Part shown: positions 21,897-32,426 of the stretch, in pieces
Layout: every line of letters starts with the position of its first letter
How positions within the stretch are numbered: the stretch's first letter is position 1
Origin: Paragordius varius
Lineage: Eukaryota > Nematomorpha
Assembly: GCA_964247055.1 (NCBI GenBank)
Contig: OZ176054.1
Coordinates: 8,370,001 to 8,434,000 of the forward strand
Direction: 5' to 3'
DNA length: 64,000 nucleotides
Notes under the pieces: generated by a model
Told to the model about the DNA's origin: nothing
Seen by the model: the letters and a program-made list of their open reading frames with translations, nothing else
Database searches by the model: none
Made by a program: the position numbers and the translations under genes

Positions 21897-22952
21897 TATA
21901 GTATAAATATGTTACAGTGTGACCTCAAATTGATGAATCAATCAATAAAAATTTAAAAATACAGCAATAAAAAATGATAGCTTGTAATGGACTTTATTGC
22001 ATATATATAAAATAAAAATATTTAGTAAAACATATTACTAAGATGATATAGTATGCAAATATGGAATCTTTGGTGCACATACCATTAAATCTTTTTTTAC
22101 ACAAAGCAAAAAAATTTCACACGATGGTATGAATTGTTTAAGGCTTATAAAAGTGATTGATTTGTAGTAGTAAAAAAATTAACATATTTCCTTTAGTAAT
22201 CCCGGTACTCGTAAAATAGAAAGCGAGACAGACATATTGGTAAAGTTATAAAGTTCAAAGATGGTCTTTCTTACAGTAATTAATACATAATATATAAATC
22301 AAACGTGTATAAAACATACAATAATTTTATTGTAAAAAAATCAATCAAATGCCGCATTTTATTTAATACTTCTCTTTATGGTGGTTAATTTTTATTAGGG
22401 ATTTTTTACTTATTTTTTTATTTTTATATTTTCAGTAGCGTATGGTAACAAACAACAAATGATCAAAATTAATCACTTTTTCCTATATTTTAACAATAAT
22501 TTGGTTTATTTAATCATAGATAAACTTTTTTATGCCATACGCTACTGTATACACATCACATCAATCGGAACTTTAACTTTTGTGTTGCTTGTCATCGTCC
22601 ATATTCAATCTTTCTAATTAAGGTGTAATAAAAAAATTATTGCGTCGGCTTCGATATTAAAACAAACAAATAAAAATATACATATAATTGATGAATGAAT
22701 ATGGTAAGAGGTAAATTATTTAATCTTTGTATATATGTGTACATAAAAACTGCCACCATATTCTTTGGATCATGTAAAAAACATAAAAATATATTTATAC
22801 ATACAAATAATTAGGTTAAATGTGTATTTGGGAATAGATATTGAATCACAAAATTAAATGTAAATATATTCGAGCAATGACTATTGTGAAAATTATAATG
22901 TATTACACAGGGATGGATTTTAATCTTTTTAAATTGTTAAAATAGAAGTATT
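21897..22952. other. AT-rich intergenic DNA
   Basis: No gene or repeat end recognised. A 13-bp inverted pair (GTAGCGTATGGTA at 22435-22447 and TACCATACGC-like sequence near 22530-22545) spans about 100 bp and could form a hairpin; its meaning is unknown. Confidence 0.35.
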
Positions 22953-23469
22953 TTAACACCCAATTCCTTTTGGGGTAGTTTTATATCCCAAAGCGATTCA
23001 TAATTAGAATATCAAGAGTTTTTGAGCTATTAAGCCTTGATTTCTTTAGTCTTTTGGCCGCATTATACATTTTTATTAAAAAAAATGTAATAGTGTAAAA
23101 AAATCCTCATCTTAAACTTTTTCGCCGCATTTTTTATATAATTTTTTTTAACTCTCTAATGGAACAGACAAATAAATATATTTATGAAAATGTAAATAAT
23201 TAACTATAAAAAGCTTTCGGGCTCCATTTTAAAAAACTTGATATATTTTAAGTTTAATATCAGCTGTTGGTTTCAATCGGGTTTGGAGCGTTCCCAATGA
23301 CTCTAGTAGTCACAAAACTGAAAAAAATATAAGCTTTTTTATCTAATAAATGAGAACAATGTTTGATAGTTATATTATAACTAAAAAATCTTTCAAAACT
23401 GTAGTTTATTTATAAATATTTCTGGGATATAAAACTACCCCAAAAAGTAAAAAGGTAATGAAGTGTTAA
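22953..23469. mobile_element. MITE with TTAACAC... inverted repeats (copy 1)
   Basis: The left end is TTAACACCCAATTCC then TTTTGGGGTAGTTTTATATC. The right end, read inward, is TTAACACTTCATTACC, then TTTTTACTTTTTGGGG, then TAGTTTTATATCCCAGA. The inverted repeat is about 45 bp with small gaps, and both outer ends are TTAA. It has no coding capacity. The TTAA edges would fit a piggyBac-type target, which is an inference. Related copies are at 23892-24350 and 30441-31147, with single ends near 16457 and 56489. Confidence 0.65.
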
Positions 23470-23891
23470 ACAACTATAAGTCTGTTAAAATGTGTTGTTT
23501 ATTCTGGCGTTTAAATAAATGAAACAGGCCTTTTGCATAATTATTGTCCCTTTAGCAGGAAAATCCTATTCGAAAAATACTTTGGAAAAACTATAATTCT
23601 TGACAAATTATATCCAAAATGATCTTTTGCGAAACATCTCCGATTTTTATAAACCAAGATTTTATTTTTCATCTGTAGCGTTTCGAATCTACAGCTCTAT
23701 ATTTTTAAAAATTTGTTCAACACATCTAGTTGGATAATATTTTTAGCCACTTAAATTGTCGGTATTTAATTAGATAATGTTTTTAAAAGTACTAATTTCT
23801 TATTACTAACTTACAGCTTGCCTTAAGAATTACTAAAAAAACTCAAAGTTAATGAACATTTCATATAAGAAATAAGGAATAAATTACATGC

Positions 23892-24350
23892 CTAACACTT
23901 CATTACCTTTTGGGGTAGTTTTATATGCCAGAGCAATTTTAAACTTGAATGTCAAAGTGTTAAAAAAACATACTTTCTTTGACCTTTGAGAGGCCTAATA
24001 CGAAAATTTTCGAAAAATAAATTTTAACAAACCAACTCAAACTTTTTCTCCGCCATTTTCGTATGTTATGTAATTACCTTAGTAAGCTTTCAGGTTGCAT
24101 TTTACCAGCAAAAACTTGATATTTATTGATTTTTAAATTAGCTGTTAGATTCCCGTTTTGGAGGTGTCCCAATTTTAAACTCTAGAAGTTACAAAACTGT
24201 AAAAAATATAAGTTTTTATTATCCAATATGTTTATAATTAAATTTTATATAAATAATTTTTAAAACAGTAACATATCTACAAGATTGAGTGGAATATAAA
24301 ACTACCCCAATATGTCACGGACAAAAAAGTGAAAAGGGTATTAAGTTTAA
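23892..24350. mobile_element. MITE of the TTAACAC family (copy 2)
   Basis: The left end TAACACTTCATTACC then TTTTGGGGTAGTTTTATATG is answered on the right by an inverted, more diverged arm (GGAATATAAAACTACCCC, then AAAAAGTGAAAAGGGTATTA). The interior matches copy 1, including 'agctgtt.gattc' and 'tccgccattttcgtat' stretches. Confidence 0.6.
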
Positions 24351-27109
24351 ATAAGTTTGGTATAAAACAAAATATTTTTAACCCAGATTATGATAATATC
24401 TATCATTTATAAAATAATTAATGACATTGTCCATTTTTATCAAAATTTGTAAAATTTTATGAACGCTTCCTAAATCCTCGAAAATTTGTGTAAGCTATTT
24501 CACACAGATAATTTTCAGTTTAAAGTGGCGTTGTATCTAATATTATGATAATACAGAAAATTTACACCATAATGGTAACGATTAATATTTTAACAAAATA
24601 GATATAATATTGATTAAAGGCCTCTTGCTGGGGCTTAGTTTTAGTGTAAATATTCATGGCTAATTGCTATTTTCAATGAGCTCTGAATATTTAAAATATG
24701 GGTTCAATTGATGCTGTATTGGAAAAAATATTTTAACGCATAAACCATAACAGACTCTAAATATTTTTACAGATATGTCTTCCAAAAACTATTATATTTA
24801 TATAAATATATACGTTTAACACATTTCGCGATACCAAATTAGTATGATACAAACGAGATTATAACTAATGACAAAGTTGAAGAATTGTGTCGCCAACTTA
24901 ACAAGACAAATTACGTTAATATTATAAAATACTGAACCCATATTACTGAAATAATGTTGGACATTATTTTAACAATTTGCCCAATTTTTTATTATATTTT
25001 CATAGACAATACTTTGAAAACAACAGCCTTACAAAAAAACGTCGTTCGTTGTTCTTGAAAACCTATAAACTTGAAAAGCTCGCAAGTGTTTTGTTATGCT
25101 TTAAAATAACATTAATCAGGGTTGATTGCGTTTTAGATATGAGTTATTTCGAAATCTCTGTAAATTTATAGTTAATAGATACTTATCATATCGTAATTGA
25201 AAGACAGTGGGGGGGGGGGACCTTTCGAGATTTACACGTATATAGTCTAAAAGTCTGACGTGTTTAATCAAATGGAAAAAATGAATGCTTGTTGTTTCAA
25301 ATAACGTATACAGTTTAATATAATGTGATATCACAAAACATTGTTTAAACATTAATAATACAATATTATTTATAACTTAAAATAATATGATAATTAAGAT
25401 AAAATTGTTGTAAATGAGACTTGTTAGTAAACTATTGTGTTGGTTAGGGTAAGTAAGCTGTTCAAAATATCTATCCATCTGTTATGTTTTACGTACGAGA
25501 TTTTATTTTATTCGAGATTATGCATAAAATAAATGCCATTTTTAAGCTTTACATTTAGGGAAAAATTTGTCATTTTACTGAAGTTATTTCGTTATTTATT
25601 GACGCTGACATAATTTGACAGAGGGAAAGCTATTTTTTGCGTTTTTTAGAGTGGTTAGTTAGTAGAGTGTTCTCAACGCCACTTACATATTTTATATATG
25701 GGTAAAAGATAACAATAACTTTAAATCCTTTTATTAGCATATATAATTAGGATACAATATATAAATTTAAATATGATAATCCTATTTATTAAAAAAGTAT
25801 TTAACATTATTAATACTCCATTTTGTTAATTAATTAAAATTTATTATTCCGTTTTGACAACTCTAGAAATCAAATCAGATATATTAATTTATGTACAGGA
25901 TAACCTTTCCAAAAAAACGTAAAATAAGATATAAAAATGATTTTGAAAAATAAATAATGGGATTTACATAAAATTATTTTTTAAAAAAACTCTACAATAA
26001 TAAATATGCAAAATTCATCAAACAGGTAGTCGATATTTTCAATCGATTGTTTTTTACTTAGAATTTCCCGCATTTAAGATTATAATTAGTAAAAGATAAA
26101 ATAAATTTATACTAGATTTATGATAACGTAAAAATCAGTCGACCAAAATTATCCGGAAAAATATTTTTGAATTAATATATATATAAAAGATTTATTCTCT
26201 TAGTAAATAATCACCATTTATTTGCAAGAAATGAGTTTGCCAAAGACTCTTGCACTTAACATTTAATTTTATAAATTGTTGAGTCTATATTCAAGGGTTA
26301 GGTCTCACAATAGTTTTGCGCGTGTGATTTTTTAAGTAATAAACCTCAAATTTATAGATATATAAATGTATTTTTGAAAAATGTTTTTTGTGTATTTTGG
26401 CTATCTTTTGCTATTAGCAAATATCAATTATAGTGATTTGACAAAATTAAACCTTATTGAATTAAAGTTCACTAATAAAATCTACAGAAACCAAAATTTA
26501 ATACATACCATGTCTAATTAAATAAAACTTTTAAAATTAAAATTTTTAAAAAGTAATTTTTAGGATCATGTTAACAAATAAAAATAAGTTTAAGGTAATT
26601 TTAACTTTTATAATTAAGAATATTACATTAAGATTATATTTTTTTATTGCAACAAAACTGACATTTAGTATACATGTACATCAAAGTTTATGTGGACTTA
26701 AAAAAGTATAGGAAATACCATTTACACTTACCTATTATACTTTTATGTGTCTTTATTGATTCGCAGATAAATAGTAGATATATAATGTGTATGTTTGTCG
26801 CATTAAAATAAAAAAATCCGACTTAAACTTGTAATAATTGTATGTTTTACACAAATATAAAATACATATATATAATTCATTAAGTCAAAATTAAATTGTA
26901 TAAATACCCCGTACTTTTAGCAATAATGTTCTTTCTGTGAAATTTTCATCATCCTTTTTATTTACAAATACATTGATCACCTCGCTGCTTGTGTGCAAGC
27001 AAACCTTACACAACGCAAATAATTTGTCACTAAAAAATTTTTTTATTTAAAATCATTTAATTAAGATAATTTTGCATTTTTTTGTCGTTTCCTCATTGAT
27101 TTGTGATAT
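24351..27109. other. Long AT-rich flank upstream of the bHLH gene
   Basis: Nothing coding or repeated was recognised on either strand. The one compositional oddity is a ten-base G run near 25210. This is the likely location of regulatory DNA for the bHLH gene, but no site can be supported by sequence alone. Confidence 0.4.
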
Positions 27110-28651
27110 ATGTCTGATACCCTTAATTTTTCCGGGGACGTAACATCTTCGCTGTTATCATTTAACAAAATGGCAAACGCTAATGATTGTTCTTCAACGT
27201 ATACTGAATCCGATGAATACTCCACTTCTTTTTTAGATCAAGGTTCTTCATCTTTTGAAATTTTTGGGAATCTGGGGACAACAGAACCAAGTATCATTAA
27301 AAATAATTCATCCGGGAAACCAGAAATATCAAAATGCTCAGAGTCCGAAACGTTGGATAACTACAAAATTGGAAGGAAAGTGGTGTCAACAACATCTTCT
27401 CAATCTTCGCAACCAAAAAAATTTGTTACAAACTCTAGTCGGTACTTCAAGTGTGGCCGCAAATTGAACGATGACGAAATGAATCGCATCCGTATGAAAG
27501 TTAATTCTCGTGAGCGCAAACGTATGCATGATTTGAATTCGGCCCTGGACGGATTGCGGGAAGTTATGATGCCATATTATCTGCATAATGTTTTACATGT
27601 GGATGGCACAAATCATCCTAATTTAGCAAACGTCATGTCTGATACCCTGTCCGAAGATAGTTACGTTAATAATGGGCGCGAAAAAAATCACCCCAATTCC
27701 GTAATGCTCAATCCGAAACATGGGACATCAGTTAGAAGTATTACACCAACGTCAACCATATTGAATGGTGAGTTACAAAGCGCAAACGGTAGCAAAAAGT
27801 TATCTAAAATAGCAACTTTACTCCTAGCCCGAAATTATATTTTGGCCCTGACATCCACGCTTAAAGAGATACAAACGAAATTGGATGGAACGTCCAATAC
27901 TGAGGTAATTACAAAAATTTTGCAAGAAAACCATGTTATGGATTCTGATTTAGTTTCTCTGCCTAATGTTCATAAACCATCTACATCTCCAGAAAGTCCT
28001 AAATTTCCACATAAGAACAAAGCTTCCACAAAAAAGACATTAACTGCCCCCTTTTCATTACAAAATATTACTGAAAACCCCTATCCTAAAAATGACTTAA
28101 TCAAACATTCAAACAACAATAATGTCGATACTGCCACTAAACGAAAAGATTATTCGATATCGGCTCTGATATCACCTAATGGGACAAACTCCAGCTTATT
28201 CTCAGCAAACCCATCAAATAAACATTGCAATGAAAAGGATGTGGTAACGCGAAAACGAATTAAAACTTTCGAAAACTTTTTACCAAACACAATGTTAAAT
28301 GATACTTCCAAGGGAGGAAACCACCGCTTAAACAACCTTAGCTCAAACAGTGTCATTAAAGAAAATTTGACGAGAAATACTAAACAACATTCCCTATCAA
28401 ATATTAATAATCATCACAGATCCAATAATAACCAATTATCAACTCATAAATATAATATAAATTACCCATTTTTACCTACAGATTCAGGTGCTATGTATGC
28501 AAGTCATATGCAATATTGGCTCCAACAATACGCATATATGAATGGTGCAACTCTCCCTAACTCAAATCAAAATACGAAAAAACCATTCAATTTCGCAAAT
28601 TTTATAAATCCCAGCTCTAATCCCATGCCAACCGATTTGAAAATAAATTGA
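27110..28651 (+). CDS. Olig-family bHLH transcription factor with expanded loop
   Basis: Intronless frame of 513 aa from an ATG at 27110. The basic region and helix 1 (about residues 128-156) read KVNSRERKRMHDLNSALDGL then REVMMPYY, the Olig/Beta3/Oli signature. Helix 2 (about 229-257) reads KLSKIATLLLARNYILALTS, again diagnostic of that group. In known family members the loop between these blocks is only a few residues; here about 70 residues rich in Asn, Ser, Thr and His separate them. The frame stays open across the insert and has no AT-rich intron look, so I read it as protein. The N-terminus is Ser-rich. The C-terminal half is low-complexity Asn/Ser/Lys with an aromatic patch (MQYWLQQYAYMNG). 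A nuclear DNA-binding E-box regulator, probably in neural or progenitor cells by family analogy. Olig versus Beta3 cannot be settled here. Confidence 0.88.
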   Translation: MSDTLNFSGDVTSSLLSFNKMANANDCSSTYTESDEYSTSFLDQGSSSFEIFGNLGTTEPSIIKNNSSGKPEISKCSESETLDNYKIGRKVVSTTSSQSSQPKKFVTNSSRYFKCGRKLNDDEMNRIRMKVNSRERKRMHDLNSALDGLREVMMPYYLHNVLHVDGTNHPNLANVMSDTLSEDSYVNNGREKNHPNSVMLNPKHGTSVRSITPTSTILNGELQSANGSKKLSKIATLLLARNYILALTSTLKEIQTKLDGTSNTEVITKILQENHVMDSDLVSLPNVHKPSTSPESPKFPHKNKASTKKTLTAPFSLQNITENPYPKNDLIKHSNNNNVDTATKRKDYSISALISPNGTNSSLFSANPSNKHCNEKDVVTRKRIKTFENFLPNTMLNDTSKGGNHRLNNLSSNSVIKENLTRNTKQHSLSNINNHHRSNNNQLSTHKYNINYPFLPTDSGAMYASHMQYWLQQYAYMNGATLPNSNQNTKKPFNFANFINPSSNPMPTDLKIN

Positions 28652-30440
28652 AACTTTAACATTTATTTTTGTATTGCACACAATCAGTTTTTCAGATTTT
28701 TAAATTTATACCGCCAATTACAATATGCATTTAATTAGTTTTTTTTATATTTGGTTGTATTTTATTCATTTTATTTAGTGGAATATATAATAATCATTTA
28801 TGATTTGTATGTATATGAAATTTATAAAAATAAATCATAAAATTTATGCGTACTTTGAAATAAATTTGCTGTAAAATCAACTTCAGAGATTAATATTATT
28901 TAATTATAGGCAAGGTGCTACTTACTTAAAATTTTATCTTGTCAATCTTACATAAGAATTTTGCAAACTGTCTATTGCAACATAATTATTAAAAGAAGAA
29001 AAAATTCAGACGACCACTTGACTGAGTGTTTAGGTTACTATGATATAAATTGACAATCATATTTACTGAAAATTATAATTAGACCAACAATCGATTTTTA
29101 ACCAAAAATCAGAAGACTTTAGTTAAAAATCTAACATTTGATGTTGCTTTTAACTTTTAAAAAATATTTTATGAAATAAAAATAATTAATCAAAGATCTA
29201 TCACAGACAAATTATATAATTAATTTCAACCTCGTTTTCACTTATTAACGTAGACCTAACATATATTATTAATTTAACATAAGGTGGTGGTCAGATTTTA
29301 CTAATATTTTTACTAATTATCATCAATTTTGTCCATTTTTTCTTATTTAAAAGATGTGTTAATAATGACTCTTTTTTATTCTGTATCATATTAAATTTCT
29401 TACCTAAGAAAATATATAAATTTAAAACTAACATATTTAAGGCAAAATATGATCATTACAAAATATATGATTGATCGATTTATTAATTTGTAATATTAAT
29501 AATATTAAATTACCTACGTATGTCAGGGTTAAAGTAACATTTCGCGTGCCTTTATATACCATAAAATGGTGTTTTTTCTTAAAAAAACTTTTTTGGTATT
29601 TCTTAGGCTTAAGGGCGGTTAGATTTCAAAAGGAAGATTAATTATTCTTTTATAAACATAAATTGTTACTTACAAGTCTTTTTGACTTTAACAAGTATTA
29701 TTTTCAAATAATTAACCTTTGTTTATAAGATAAGATAATATAAATCAATACTACCTCATTGTAAAATTAATTGTTATTATAAAGATCTCTCAAGTATTAT
29801 TACCCTTTTATGGCAATATTAATATGTAATCTTTATAATCGTTTAGTATTAATTATATGTAAATATTAAATTAAATCATTAATTTTAGATATCTTTGTTA
29901 CCTAAAAACTGCAAATTTAATTTTTGTTACTTTTCATCTTGAAAAACTTTGTGATTATATATTAAATACTTTAAAAAAGATTTTAAGCCATTTTTCAAGA
30001 CAACAGGGCTATTTTATTTACATAAGCTGGAACATAATATATCTCTCAGGTTATTCGCAATCTTAAAAGGGCTTTAAAAATAAATTTTCCAAATTGTGTT
30101 TTAGAGGGAAAAAGCGACCATAATTTAAAAACATTGTTGCGAAAAACGTTTAAGCCCATTTAAATTTAATTACGACCATATACAAATAATATTTTTTGTA
30201 AATGGCATCCTTTTTTAAAAAATGGCAAAATTTTGTTGCATAATTCACACTATTTTATGGAAACGGTATAAATACATTTTATCTATATTTAATCATGCTG
30301 ACCATTTCTATCATCAGAAACTTTAAAAATATTGGTTTTTCATTAAATTAATTTTACAAAAATTACTAAAATTTAAAAGCAAATGAACCTTTAAATTTAA
30401 AATTTTGAGAAATAATTAGCTTAATTGAAAAGATAATTTC
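28652..30440. other. AT-rich intergenic DNA
   Basis: This is the 3' flank of the bHLH gene. AATAAA-like polyadenylation signals occur (for example AAATAAATC near 28830) but are too common in this composition to choose one. No repeats or genes recognised. Confidence 0.4.
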
Positions 30441-31147
30441 TTAAAATTTCGTGACTTTTTGGGGTTATACATTCCAGAGTTATTTGAAATTTGAATATCT
30501 TAAAAAGTATTTAAGGTATTAAGCTAAATTTAAAAATATAGTTTCTTTAAACTTTTAGGCGCATTAAAATTTTTTCAAAAAATGTAAAAATTCTTATCTC
30601 AAACATTTGCCGCCATTTTTTATCGCTAATCTGGCAAATAACTGTATATTATGGTTAAAATGTAATTAATTGACTATTCAGGTTACATTTTATCAGCAAA
30701 AACTTGATATATTTTGATTTTAATATCAGCTGTTTGTTTAGATCGCGTTTTGGAGCTGTCCAAAATTTAGTCTTTAGAACACCTAAATTGCAAATAAATG
30801 AGCTTTTCTATCTAATATAGGAGAACAATCATAATTAAATGTCATTTAAAATAACTTTCAAAACTGTAGTTTATTTACGAAATTGAGCTCTGAGATATAA
30901 ATTACCCCAAAATGTAAACCAGGACAAAAAAGTAAAAAGGTAATGAAGTGTCAAAGAGCCGCATGTCGAACACCTTTGCTCCAAAACTTACAAAACGTAA
31001 AAAAATAATCAAAATAGGAGAACAATGTATGATAAATAAATTTTATCTAAAATAACTTTTAAAACAGTCGTCTATTTACAAGATTGGGCTCTGGGATATA
31101 AAACTACCTGATCGTCGCTGTCAAGTGAAAAGGTTATTAAGTCGTAA
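30441..31147. mobile_element. MITE of the TTAACAC family, one copy plus a second right arm
   Basis: A left arm (GACTTTTTGGGGTTA near 30462) and a right arm (GATATAAATTACCCCAAAAT, then AAAAAGGTAATGAAGTGTCA, ending about 30955) enclose an interior like the copies at 22953 and 23892. A second, partial right half follows to 31147 (GGGATATAAAACTACC, then GTGAAAAGGTTATTAAG), so two copies are fused or one has been partly duplicated. Confidence 0.5.
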
Positions 31148-31544
31148 AGATTTTTTATACAGTTTCCATATGCCAAATAGTATGAAGAGGCTATGACAAA
31201 ATTTTGCTGAAAACTAAATATAACAATGTGCAATTTTTAATATATTAAGTTAATTTTAGTTATCAAATATTTTAAATTTTTATCGCTCCCCAGTAATTTG
31301 CGTATATTTTTTCAATTAGCCCAATTAGGAGAGCAAAAATATTTGAGCTTTCTAAGGAGCTCACTAAAGAATAATATTGTTAAATATATTTTTTGCTATT
31401 TATAAGTGGTTTCTAATATATTTTAGTCATCTTTTAGAAGCTCTCACCAGATAAAATATTGCGCAAATTTCGCCATTTTATAATATGGAGGAGTTACTAC
31501 AAAAGTAATAAAAACTCTCTTATCACTTGGACACAACACAATTT

Positions 31545-32313
31545 TAGTCCTTCGATTTAAATTGGGTAGTTGGATACTCCCGGCCTGTTTAAAATTAAAT
31601 AATTTAAAAATTATGGAAGGAATAGAAACCATGGGAAAATTTTGCACTTATATAAAATTAATAAACCGGAATATATATAAAACTTTTTTCAAAAATATAT
31701 ATTACTTATTTTAAGGTAATACCCAATAAAAATTTAGTCAACGTGACATGTGTGCAATGGCTAAATCGAAAAATAATACAAAGGCCACTTTTTCTATTTA
31801 TATCAATGTTAGATGTGATTTAAATATAAAATTAGATTTAATTTTACCCTTAAAGTTAAATGAGGACGATATTTTGCGAAAATTTTGTAAAATAAAAAAG
31901 TAGTTTGACATGGAACTTTTTTTTCAAACCATTTTTTTTGGATATTTTAGTGTATTTCTATAATTTTTATTAGGATAGAATCATAAATTTACTCCCTTCA
32001 GTCGTTTTCTTAAAATTTTATTTAATTTGGTCTGGGTATTTAGCCCAAAATGAATCAAAGTGTTATACCAAAGAGTCATAACCGAAAACATCAAGATAAT
32101 CCTGATAAATTTTCTTATCAGAATATATATATTTTGTCAGCATATTCGTTTTATGCCCCATTATATCCTGTACCAAAAATTTTTTATCACTATTTAACGC
32201 ATTTTCATATATTTATACCAAAAAAAATACATAATAAATTTAATAAATAATTCAGGGCTTTAAAACACTACCTTTTGGAGCCGGATACGACCCGTAGCGG
32301 TTGAGTACCACTG
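31545..32313. repeat. Dispersed repeat R2 with hAT-type right end
   Basis: The right end, read inward from 32313, is CAGTGGTACTCAACCGCTAC, then GGGTCGTATCCGG, a classical hAT terminus. The body from 31585 to 32140 matches R1 at 9450-9960 in patches, and 32090-32130 (AATCCTGATAAATTTTCTTA) recurs at 56905-56945. No coding sequence. The left end is not sharp. Confidence 0.4.
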
Positions 32314-32426
32314 TAATAATTATCATTATATACTTAATTTTATATTATTTTGAAAAATAGTTATTATTGGGAATATTCATTTAGTTACTGATTATCATAA
32401 GTTTACATTTAAAGGTAAAATCACGC

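Noticed and set aside
25209-25220. Run of G residues
   Set aside because: An isolated homopolymer without a partner run; no basis for a quadruplex or a functional claim.
27590-27800. bHLH loop insert read as an unspliced intron
   Set aside because: No good GT-AG pair removes it in frame, it has no stop, and its composition is that of the surrounding coding DNA, unlike the AT-rich introns here.
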